A stretch of 5,412 bases of DNA from Oribacterium sp. UBA6992 (GTDB taxonomy: Bacteria; Bacillota; Clostridia; Lachnospirales; Lachnospiraceae). Positions 1-5,286 of the stretch are shown one piece after another. How positions within the stretch are numbered: position 1 is the first letter of the stretch; every line of letters starts with the position of its first letter. The notes below the pieces were generated by a model that saw nothing but the letters and a program-made list of their open reading frames with translations, was not told where the DNA came from and ran no database searches. The stretch is taken from contig DJXY01000211.1 in NCBI GenBank assembly GCA_002449915.1, positions 1 through 5,412 of the forward strand, in the 5' to 3' direction. Made by a program: the position numbers and the translations under genes.

Positions 1-1254
1 AACCCGAAGGAATATAACGGATACAAGGCCTACTGGGAGGACGGCTGTCAGGTGAGCGCGGCCATCGCCGACGGTATGATGGAAAAGATCAGCAGCCTGG
101 ATTATTTCGGTGATTTCAACAACGGAAGCTACGAGGAGGCTCTGGCGGACGGCCGCATCATCATGCTGGGCGAAGAGTATGACAGAGGCTATCTGGACGC
201 CATCGAATCCCTTGCGATCCACGGCGCAGAGGACCTGGCCCTGGATATTCCCATCGTATACACCCCGCTGAACGGCGCCGGCTCCATCCCCTTCCGGAGG
301 ATGATGGAGGACAGAGGCTTTACGGATTTCCACATTGTCGAGGAGCAGAAGGATCCGGATCCTGACTTCACGACGGTGGGCTATCCCAATCCGGAAGCGC
401 CGGCAGCCTTCGCACTTTCCGAAAAGCTCGGGCACGAGCTTGGCGCCGAGCTTCTGATGGCGACGGATCCCGATTCGGACCGCTTTGCCATCGAGCTTCT
501 TGATGAAAGCGGAAAATATGTCCCGCTGAACGGAAATCAGACCGGGTATCTGCTTGTCAACTATATCCTGGAAGGTCATAAGGATGCGGGAACGCTGCCG
601 GACAACGGCGCCATGGTAAAATCCATCGTCACCTCCACCATGTCCACCAGAATGGCCGAGGCCTACGGCGTGAAGATGTTCGAGGCGCTGACAGGCTTTA
701 AGAACATCTGCGGGCGCATCCCCTTCCTGCATGAGAACGGATACCGGTATCTGTTCGGCTATGAGGAGTCTGTGGGCTACGCCGCCTGCGAGGACATCCG
801 GGACAAGGACGGCATCAGCGCCGGTATGCTCGTGGCGGAGGCCGCCGCGTACTACCGCCTCCAGGGCAAGACCCTCTGGAACGTTCTTGAGGATATCTAC
901 GCAAAATACGGCTATTTCGCCGAGGATGAGCCGAATCTCGTGCTGCAGGGCATCGCCGGCGCGCAGCGGATCAGCCGCATGATGAGCGCGCTGCGGGCAG
1001 ACCTGCCCAGGAACGTGGGCGGTTACCGCGTGGACAAGGTGATCGATTACAGGGAAGGGTTCGAAGACATCCCGCCCTCCGACGTCCTGCGCTTCTTCCT
1101 GGAGAACGGCAGCTGGTTCGCGGTGCGTCCCTCCGGGACAGAGCCGAAGATCAAGTTCTATTTCTACTCCTGCCAGCCGATAAGAGCACAGGCGCTCAAG
1201 GTAAATCAGAAAATCAAGGATGCCGTACTCACCATGGTGAAGTCAGTGCAGTAA
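1..1254 (+). CDS. pgcA: Phospho-sugar mutase (phosphoglucomutase/phosphomannomutase, PgcA type), 5' truncated by window edge
   Basis: This is the C-terminal 417 residues of an alpha-D-phosphohexomutase, a cytosolic enzyme that moves phosphate between C1 and C6 of glucose or mannose. The reading frame is open from base 1, and the first residues (NPKEYNGYKAYW) are the end of the TASHNP active-site loop, so the catalytic serine lies just outside the window. The GTG at 52 is internal. Visible motifs, numbered from the first residue in the window, are the Mg2+ loop DPDSDR (about 156-161), the sugar-binding loop GYEESVGY (253-260) and the phosphate-binding RPSGTEPKIKFY (376-387). The full family protein is about 570-580 residues, so roughly 150 are missing. 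GYEES is typical of the long PgcA/PGM2-like branch. Whether the substrate is glucose, mannose or pentose phosphate cannot be decided here. Its third codon positions look richer in G/C than those of the minus-strand genes. The symbol follows the B. subtilis type and is an inference. Confidence 0.93.
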   Translation, partial: NPKEYNGYKAYWEDGCQVSAAIADGMMEKISSLDYFGDFNNGSYEEALADGRIIMLGEEYDRGYLDAIESLAIHGAEDLALDIPIVYTPLNGAGSIPFRRMMEDRGFTDFHIVEEQKDPDPDFTTVGYPNPEAPAAFALSEKLGHELGAELLMATDPDSDRFAIELLDESGKYVPLNGNQTGYLLVNYILEGHKDAGTLPDNGAMVKSIVTSTMSTRMAEAYGVKMFEALTGFKNICGRIPFLHENGYRYLFGYEESVGYAACEDIRDKDGISAGMLVAEAAAYYRLQGKTLWNVLEDIYAKYGYFAEDEPNLVLQGIAGAQRISRMMSALRADLPRNVGGYRVDKVIDYREGFEDIPPSDVLRFFLENGSWFAVRPSGTEPKIKFYFYSCQPIRAQALKVNQKIKDAVLTMVKSVQ

Positions 1255-1282
1255 AGTCTGTGCGGTGAAGTCCGTGCGGTAA
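1237..1282 (+). repeat. 14-bp tandem repeat, about 3.3 copies, across the mutase stop codon
   Basis: Three consecutive 14-mers are visible: GTGAAGTCAGTGCA (1237-1250), GTAAAGTCTGTGCG (1251-1264) and GTGAAGTCCGTGCG (1265-1278), followed by a partial GTAA. Copies differ at two to four positions. The TAA stop of the mutase lies in copy 2. Because 14 is not a multiple of three, gain or loss of a unit before the stop would shift the frame and change the C-terminal residues. Confidence 0.8.
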
Positions 1283-1291
1283 TTTGAGGAA

Positions 1292-1336
1292 AAAGTCATC
1301 CGATTGAGACAAGTCTGTATCAATTCGGATGACTTT
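1292..1336. terminator. Hairpin 1 in the convergent gap, candidate terminator
   Basis: Arms AAAGTCATCCGATTGA (1292-1307) and TCAATTCGGATGACTTT (1320-1336) pair along their length with one bulged base and a 12-nt loop. Read on the minus strand, the stem is followed directly by five T (1290-1294 on the plus strand), partly inside the stem, which fits a Rho-independent terminator for the threonine aldolase transcript. On the plus strand the stem ends in TTT then AAAA, so it is a weaker stop for the mutase transcript. Confidence 0.65.
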
Positions 1337-1358
1337 AAAAGATTGTACTTGAGTCGAA

Positions 1359-1397
1359 CTCATCCGAAGCGAGATGATACGTTTCGTTTCGGATGAG
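1359..1397. terminator. Hairpin 2 in the convergent gap, long stem, terminator or structural element
   Basis: Left arm 1359-1375 (CTCATCCGAAGCGAGAT) pairs with right arm 1381-1397 around a 5-nt loop (GATAC). The outer 10 bp are perfect and the inner 7 include three G-T pairs on the plus strand. It starts about 20 nt past the aldolase stop on the minus strand. Neither side carries a clear T-run, so intrinsic termination is uncertain; it could protect a 3' end or block read-through together with hairpin 1, with which it shares the core TCATCCGA. Confidence 0.5.
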
Positions 1398-1417
1398 CTT
1401 ACAAGAAATTTAAAGGC

Positions 1418-2452
1418 TCAAAGCTGCTCAATCGCCTTAACAAGTGCCTGCACCTCTTCTGCTTTGGTGCTCCAGGCGGTGCAGAAGCGGACAACGTTGC
1501 GGTTGTCTCCATCCTTTAAGGTATACTCAAAGATGAAGTCCTTGCTGAGTGCTTCCATCTGTGCGTCAGTAAGCACAATAAACTGCTGATTGGTAAAGCT
1601 CTCTATATAGGAAGAAATACCCTTTTTCTCTAATGCTTCCTTGATTTCCATCGCATAGGCATCAGCCTTACGGGCAAGCTCCACATAGAGATTGTTCTCG
1701 AGAAGCGTTGCAAACTGAAGTCCAAGCGTCCAGCCCTTGGCAAGCACGGCTCCGCTCTGCTTCATATAGCTCTTGAAACGAGGGCTAAGCTTCGGATCCG
1801 GGATCACCAGGGCTTCTCCAAACAGTGCGCCGCATTTGGTACCGCCGAGATAAAAAACATCGGTAAGCCTTGCAAAATCCTCAAGACTAAGATCATTTTT
1901 TTCCGAGCCAAGTCCATACGCCATCCGGGCGCCATCGACAAAGAGAAGCATATGGTACTTCCGGCAGACCTCTGAAATTGCGCTAAGCTCTGTCTTACTG
2001 TAGAGCGTACCAAATTCTGTAGTAAAAGAAATGTAAACCATGGAAGGACGCGTCAGATACTCCGGCTCCCCGGCTTCATAATAGGCACGAGCCAGCGCCT
2101 CAATCTGCTCTGCGTGGATTTTGCCATCTGTATTGGGTAAACTCTGGATCTTATGGCCCGTGTTCTCGATCGAAGCGCATTCATGTGCATTGATGTGTCC
2201 GGTATCTGCGGCAATCACACTGTCACATGGACCAAGGAGCGCATGAATCGTTACAAAGTTGGCCTGCGTTGCTCCCGGGAAAAACCAGACAGCTGCATCA
2301 GGACACGCGGTTAGTTCCCGGATCTTGTTTGCTGCACGTTCACACCACGGATCCGTACCATAGCCGCTGAAATTCTCGCCATTGGTTTCCACAAGTCTCT
2401 TAAGGATTTCCGGATGCGCTCCGTGATTATAGTCATTATTAAATCGTATCAT
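1418..2452 (-). CDS. ltaE: Low-specificity L-threonine aldolase-type PLP enzyme (beta-eliminating lyase family)
   Basis: This is a 344-residue fold-type I PLP enzyme expected to cleave L-threonine/L-allo-threonine to glycine and acetaldehyde in the cytosol. With the start chosen here, the substrate/PLP region FSGYGTDPWCERAA is at 28-41, the ring-stacking histidine is in DTGHINAHE (His85), the PLP-nitrogen aspartate is in FVDGARMAYGL (Asp173), and the Schiff-base lysine is in GGTKCG (Lys206). Length matches the family. The open frame extends 16 codons upstream (to 2500), but the ATG at 2452 has an AAGGA site 7 nt before it and gives the family's usual N-terminus MIRFNNDYN. It lies 111 bp downstream of the acetyltransferase on the same strand and converges with the mutase. 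Members of this family are sometimes named simply beta-eliminating lyase or aminotransferase class V, so substrate specificity is inferred. Confidence 0.9.
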   Translation of the reverse strand: MIRFNNDYNHGAHPEILKRLVETNGENFSGYGTDPWCERAANKIRELTACPDAAVWFFPGATQANFVTIHALLGPCDSVIAADTGHINAHECASIENTGHKIQSLPNTDGKIHAEQIEALARAYYEAGEPEYLTRPSMVYISFTTEFGTLYSKTELSAISEVCRKYHMLLFVDGARMAYGLGSEKNDLSLEDFARLTDVFYLGGTKCGALFGEALVIPDPKLSPRFKSYMKQSGAVLAKGWTLGLQFATLLENNLYVELARKADAYAMEIKEALEKKGISSYIESFTNQQFIVLTDAQMEALSKDFIFEYTLKDGDNRNVVRFCTAWSTKAEEVQALVKAIEQL

Positions 2453-2459
2453 ATGCAAG

Positions 2460-2464
2460 TCCTT
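2460..2464 (-). promoter_or_regulatory. Ribosome binding site that fixes the aldolase start
   Basis: On the minus strand GGGGAAGGA precedes the ATG at 2452. The AAGGA core lies 7 nt upstream of that start, an ideal spacing, and supports dropping the 16-codon upstream extension. Confidence 0.75.
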
Positions 2465-2518
2465 CCCCGATGCATTCACGCATCTTAAACCAACACACAT
2501 AACATTTCAGATGTCTTT

Positions 2519-2554
2519 GCTTATCTTTATCAAACCTCATACAGGATGATAAGC
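2519..2554. other. Weak dyad in the acetyltransferase-aldolase gap
   Basis: Within the 111-bp gap 2453-2563, perfect 7-bp arms GCTTATC (2519-2525) and GATAAGC (2548-2554) flank a 22-nt loop. No T-run follows on the minus strand. It may be a loose terminator, an mRNA processing site or chance. I see no convincing -35/-10 pair in this gap; TGTTAT near 2500 is the best -10-like hexamer and lacks a good -35. Confidence 0.25.
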
Positions 2555-2563
2555 CGGACACTC

Positions 2564-3172
2564 TTAACTTCTGAGCACCGTCCCCACAAGCTTCTCTCTC
2601 ACATCCGGAAATGCTTCAACCGCCTCCGGATGCGCAGTATGCTCGCCGATCAGCTTTTCCATCCAGATCATATCGTACCAGCGCCCGAATTTATATCCGC
2701 AATCATGAAATTCGCCTACCAGCCGATAGCCGAGATGCGCATGAAACTCCGCACTGTTTTTTGTGAGATGATCATCTGCTTCGCGCGGATAGGCAATGCA
2801 TGCATTAAGATTCAATATATGCATTGCCCGAAGCACCTTCTCCAGCACATCATATAAGCCTCTGCCGACACCACTGTGCTGTACATTCCGATCCACATAA
2901 ATAGAGGTTTCCACTGCCCAGTCGTACGCCGCACGTTCATGAAACGGACCGACGTAGGCATATCCCAGAATCTTACCATCCTGCTCCGCCACAATATACG
3001 GATACCTTTCCAGCGTATGCCGGATCCGCTCTGTAAATTCCTCTAAAGACGGAACCTCGTATTCAAATGTAATCGCCGTATCCCGGACATAGGGCGCATA
3101 AATTTCCAAAAGCCTCCCGGCATCCGCGAGCTCCGCCGTCCGGAATCTAAGATCACTGCTGATATGGTTCAT
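2564..3172 (-). CDS. GNAT family N-acetyltransferase, phosphinothricin acetyltransferase-like
   Basis: This is a 202-residue cytosolic GNAT protein that would transfer acetyl from acetyl-CoA to an amine, possibly an amino acid or amino acid analogue. The N-terminus LRFRTAELADAGRLLEIYAPYV and the segment DTAITFEYEVPSLEEF match the phosphinothricin/methionine-sulfoximine acetyltransferase branch. Motif A, the acetyl-CoA pyrophosphate loop, is VQHSGVGRGL (97-106), with the Q-x-x-G-x-G pattern. Motif B carries Asn139 followed by HAHLGYRLVGEF, and the family signature CGYKFGRWYDMIWMEK is at 158-173. A tail of about 25 residues follows the core. The frame opens at a GTG (3196) and passes an ATG (3178), but an AAAGGA site 5 nt before the ATG at 3172 favours the start used here. 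It sits 29 bp behind alr and is probably co-transcribed with it. The true substrate is unknown. Confidence 0.88.
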   Translation of the reverse strand: MNHISSDLRFRTAELADAGRLLEIYAPYVRDTAITFEYEVPSLEEFTERIRHTLERYPYIVAEQDGKILGYAYVGPFHERAAYDWAVETSIYVDRNVQHSGVGRGLYDVLEKVLRAMHILNLNACIAYPREADDHLTKNSAEFHAHLGYRLVGEFHDCGYKFGRWYDMIWMEKLIGEHTAHPEAVEAFPDVREKLVGTVLRS

Positions 3173-3177
3173 TTTCA

Positions 3178-3183
3178 TCCTTT
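3178..3183 (-). promoter_or_regulatory. Ribosome binding site that fixes the acetyltransferase start
   Basis: On the minus strand GGAAAGGA ends 5 nt before the ATG at 3172. It overlaps the alternative ATG at 3178 and lies downstream of the GTG at 3196, so neither of those starts has its own good site. The gap back to the alr stop is only 29 nt, with no room for a separate promoter outside alr. Confidence 0.65.
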
Positions 3184-3201
3184 CCGGTGACGCCACGCAC
3201 G

Positions 3202-4371
3202 TTACATTCGCAAGAGCAGCTCCCTGGAGATCACCTCGCCGTGCTCAAGATACAGACGCGGCACCCGCTTGCTGACAGCGCAGACAAGCTCATACGGGAT
3301 TGTCCCGGCAAGCTCCGCAAGCGTTTCCACCGGCTGATGCTCACCGAAAATTTCAATTTCGCTTCCGACATCCACACCGGGCTTTCCCGTGAGATCAATC
3401 ATGCACATGTCCATGCAGATCTTCCCTCTCTGCGGTGCCGGCCCTTCCTTTGTGATGAGACTGCAGCGATTGGACAGCACACGGAAAAATCCATCCGCGT
3501 AGCCATACGGCACCACGCCGATCCGCTCTGTATCCTTGGTCGTGTAAATTCCTCCGTAGCTGATTTTTGTCCCCTTGGGATAGATCTTGATGGTGCTGAC
3601 TGTCGTTTTTAATGCCATGAGCGGCTTAAGTCCAAGCTGTTTTGCAAAGTCACCATAGCCATAAAGCAGAAGCCCCGGACGTACCATGTCAAGATAGGTC
3701 TCTGGGAAGCGCACTGTGGCACCGGTATTGGCACAGTGACGGATGCGGAACGTATGCCCCCATTTTTTCTCGGCAGCCTCAATCACACTTGTAAAAAGGC
3801 GGAACTGATGCTTCGTATAGATATCCTGCTCCTTGCCCGGTTCATCCGCCACGGCAAAATGCGTGAAAATGCCTTCGGCATCCAATCCCGGCAGACGACA
3901 TGCCTCTACGATGCCATCCACACCATGCTCAAAGTAATCCCCGTCACAGATATATCCGAGACGGGACATGCCGGTGTCCACTTTGATATGGACCTTAAGC
4001 CTGCCGCCGTATTTCACTGCTTCCTCACTGTATTCATGTGCTTTCGCCTCGCAGGTGACAGCCTGTGTGATATTAAAGCAGATCAGACGATCCACCTGTT
4101 CCTTGGGTGTATGCCCTAAAATAAGAATCGGGATCGTAATGCCATTAAATCGTAATTCCATCGCTTCATCAATACTGGAAACCGCAAGATAATCCGCGCC
4201 CAGACTCTGAAGCTTTGACGCAACCTGCACCGAGCCGTGTCCATACGCGTCAGCCTTGACCACGCCTAAAAATTTTACATCCTTACCAATATAGTCCCGG
4301 ATCTTATGATAATTATAGCTGAGCGCATCCAGATTGATTTCCGCCCAGGTTCTCCTAAGTGTTGATTTCAT
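3202..4371 (-). CDS. alr: Alanine racemase
   Basis: This is a 389-residue PLP enzyme interconverting L- and D-alanine, the source of D-Ala for peptidoglycan. It has an N-terminal TIM barrel and a C-terminal beta domain. Lys39 in VVKADAYGHG is the Schiff-base lysine. Lys130 and Arg137 lie in IKVDTGMSRLG, matching the carbamylated lysine and the PLP-tuning arginine of characterised enzymes. The second catalytic base is Tyr272 in KISYGGIY. PYGYADGF (288-295) and ICMDMCMIDL (318-327) complete the active site. Length is normal and no key residue is missing. An in-frame TAG three codons before the ATG rules out a longer start. The site just upstream, AGAGAGAA, is only a weak Shine-Dalgarno sequence, which makes coupling to the short overlapping leader ORF plausible. 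It heads the alr-acetyltransferase pair behind an extended -10 promoter. Confidence 0.97.
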   Translation of the reverse strand: MKSTLRRTWAEINLDALSYNYHKIRDYIGKDVKFLGVVKADAYGHGSVQVASKLQSLGADYLAVSSIDEAMELRFNGITIPILILGHTPKEQVDRLICFNITQAVTCEAKAHEYSEEAVKYGGRLKVHIKVDTGMSRLGYICDGDYFEHGVDGIVEACRLPGLDAEGIFTHFAVADEPGKEQDIYTKHQFRLFTSVIEAAEKKWGHTFRIRHCANTGATVRFPETYLDMVRPGLLLYGYGDFAKQLGLKPLMALKTTVSTIKIYPKGTKISYGGIYTTKDTERIGVVPYGYADGFFRVLSNRCSLITKEGPAPQRGKICMDMCMIDLTGKPGVDVGSEIEIFGEHQPVETLAELAGTIPYELVCAVSKRVPRLYLEHGEVISRELLLRM

Positions 4372-4412
4372 TTCTCTCTAGTTTTATCAGGGGAATGCTT
4401 CTTTGCCTGCAT
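4368..4412 (-). CDS. Putative 14-codon leader ORF overlapping the alr start (ATGA)
   Basis: On the minus strand an ATG at 4412 opens MQAKKHSPDKTREK and ends at a TGA whose first two bases are the last two of the alr ATG, so the junction is ATGA. Purine-rich AAAAGGAGAGAAGGGG precedes it: the AGGAG core is 11 nt from the ATG and an AAGGGG core is closer, at 3 nt. That is a better initiation region than alr's own. The peptide is lysine-rich (4 of 14 residues) with no hydrophobic segment or alanine run. Translation is unproven. It could serve translational coupling or leader control, or be chance in a short, A-rich leader. Confidence 0.4.
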   Translation of the reverse strand: MQAKKHSPDKTREK

Positions 4413-4419
4413 GCTCCCC
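4390..4419 (-). promoter_or_regulatory. Inverted repeat in the alr 5' leader
   Basis: Read on the minus strand, GGGGA (4419-4415) and GCAT (4412-4409) pair with ATGC and TCCCC in GCATTCCCC (4398-4390); one side has a 2-nt bulge and the loop is 10 nt. The stem would cover part of the leader ORF's purine-rich site and its start codon. No T-run follows on the minus strand (TGATAAAACTAG), so it is not an intrinsic terminator for alr. Confidence 0.4.
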
Positions 4420-4465
4420 TTCTCTCCTTTTATGATTAATTACGTCCCGGACAGGGCATGCAGCT

Positions 4466-4474
4466 ATTGTAGCA
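4466..4474 (-). promoter_or_regulatory. Extended -10 promoter candidate for alr
   Basis: The minus strand reads TGCTACAAT. TACAAT matches the TATAAT consensus at five of six positions, and the TG one base upstream makes an extended -10. No good -35 hexamer is seen at 16-18 bp; that region is occupied by the palindrome at 4479-4513. The predicted start site near 4459 would give a 5' leader of about 88 nt before the alr ATG. Confidence 0.55.
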
Positions 4475-4478
4475 CGTT

Positions 4479-4513
4479 TTGAGCCAATGCGGTAGCATAT
4501 CGCATTGGCTCAA
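4479..4513. promoter_or_regulatory. Long palindrome upstream of alr: candidate operator, or terminator of the regulator gene
   Basis: Perfect 13-bp arms TTGAGCCAATGCG (4479-4491) and CGCATTGGCTCAA (4501-4513) flank 9 nt, of which three more pairs can form (one G-T), leaving a 3-nt loop. It begins 45 nt beyond the stop of the response regulator and ends 4 bp upstream of the extended -10 TG of alr. On the minus strand AAAACGTGC-type sequence follows rather than a T-run, so intrinsic termination is doubtful and an operator overlapping the -35 region is at least as likely. Confidence 0.55.
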
Positions 4514-4557
4514 TTCAGCGTTCTATTTATGCGTTCAATGTATTTCACACATGTGAC

Positions 4558-5286
4558 TTATACAGGATCCGCATCTGCCTTCTCGGGATCGATTTTCATC
4601 ATACGGTAACCGACACCGATATGCGTCTGGATATACTGCGGAGAGTCTGCATTCGGCTCAAGCTTCCTGCGAAGCGCCGCCATATATACTCTGAGAGACG
4701 CTACATCATTATCCCAGCTGCGTCCCCAGATATGCTGCGTGATATAGGTATGCGTCAATACCTTGCCCAGATTTTTGGACAGAAGGCAGAGCAGCTTATA
4801 TTCAATCGGCGTGAGATGCAGCTCCTTGCCGTTCAGCCAGGCACAGCCGCTCGCATAATCCACCTTCAGCTGACCATTAATGAAAACAGAGCTCATGGTC
4901 ATGGCTTCCGCTGACATATAGGACAGCCTCCGCTGTGTAACCCTCAGCCTTGCCAAAAGCTCCTCTACAGAAAAAGGCTTTGTCAGATAATCATCCGCTC
5001 CGGCATCCAGTGCCGCAATCTTATCCTCGTCTTCCGTCCGCGCGCTGATCACAATAATCGGCAGATTGGACCAGGTACGGATCCTGCGGATCACATCCAC
5101 GCCATCCATATCCGGAAGTCCGAGATCCAGCAGCAAAATCTCCGGATTATGCGAAGCCGTCTCCATGATTGCATTCTCACCATCCCCCGCTGTGAGGAAG
5201 CGGTACTCATTGGCTTTTAAAGTCGTTGTAATGAGGTTCCGTACCGGCGGATCATCCTCCACAACAAGAATCAATGGTTTATTCAC
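4558..5286 (-). CDS. kdpE: Response regulator, OmpR/PhoB family, KdpE-like
   Basis: This is a 242-residue two-component regulator. The receiver domain (about 4-118) carries the acidic pocket E10-D11-D12, the phospho-acceptor Asp54 in LLDLGLPDMDG, Ser81 in VISAR and Lys103 in YLTKPF. The segment IRTWSNLPIIVISARTEDEDKIAALDAGADDY is strongly KdpE-like. The C-terminal winged helix (about 133-232) shows LTPIEYKLLCLL and the recognition region SLRVYMAALRRKLEP, ending in HIGVGYRM. The start is GTG, set by GGAGGTGA 6 nt upstream. Its first 8 nt overlap the end of the kinase gene, so the two are translationally coupled. In the Kdp system it would activate a high-affinity K+ transporter operon, which is not in this window; the KdpE assignment rather than another OmpR-type regulator is inferred from sequence resemblance. 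Confidence 0.9.
   Translation of the reverse strand: MNKPLILVVEDDPPVRNLITTTLKANEYRFLTAGDGENAIMETASHNPEILLLDLGLPDMDGVDVIRRIRTWSNLPIIVISARTEDEDKIAALDAGADDYLTKPFSVEELLARLRVTQRRLSYMSAEAMTMSSVFINGQLKVDYASGCAWLNGKELHLTPIEYKLLCLLSKNLGKVLTHTYITQHIWGRSWDNDVASLRVYMAALRRKLEPNADSPQYIQTHIGVGYRMMKIDPEKADADPV

Noticed and set aside
52..54. GTG at 52 as a start for the mutase
   Set aside because: The frame is open to base 1 and the upstream residues NPKEYNGYKAYWEDGCQ match the family's active-site loop, so this is an internal valine in a gene cut by the window edge.
2453..2500. 16-codon N-terminal extension of the threonine aldolase
   Set aside because: The ATG at 2452 has an AAGGA at 7 nt and gives the usual family N-terminus; the extension (MCVGLRCVNASGKDLH) has no family resemblance and no good ribosome site was seen for it.
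2453..2563. Own promoter for the threonine aldolase
   Set aside because: TTGATA and TGTTAT are present on the minus strand but 23 nt apart, too far for a sigma-A promoter; no better pair was found.
2546..2857. Plus-strand open frame opposite the acetyltransferase
   Set aside because: It is a shadow of a well-supported minus-strand GNAT gene, and its translation resembles no family I recognise. The same applies to the plus-strand frames at 3187-3612, 3736-4119, 3968-4192, 4621-4914 and 5066-5290, and to the minus-strand frame at 189-371.
3173..3196. GTG start at 3196 (or ATG at 3178) for the acetyltransferase
   Set aside because: The only good Shine-Dalgarno sequence lies at 3178-3183, correctly spaced for the ATG at 3172 and too late for the other two.
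4545..4556. TCACA-CA-TGTGA dyad just past the regulator stop, as a CRP-type site
   Set aside because: A CRP site reads TGTGA-N6-TCACA; here the half-sites are inverted and only 2 nt apart, and 5-bp arms are easily found by chance.
4372..4557. T-box or other known riboswitch ahead of alr
   Set aside because: The leader is under 100 nt from the predicted start site, has no T-box-like sequence or terminator with a T-run before the alr ATG, and matches no riboswitch core I recognise.
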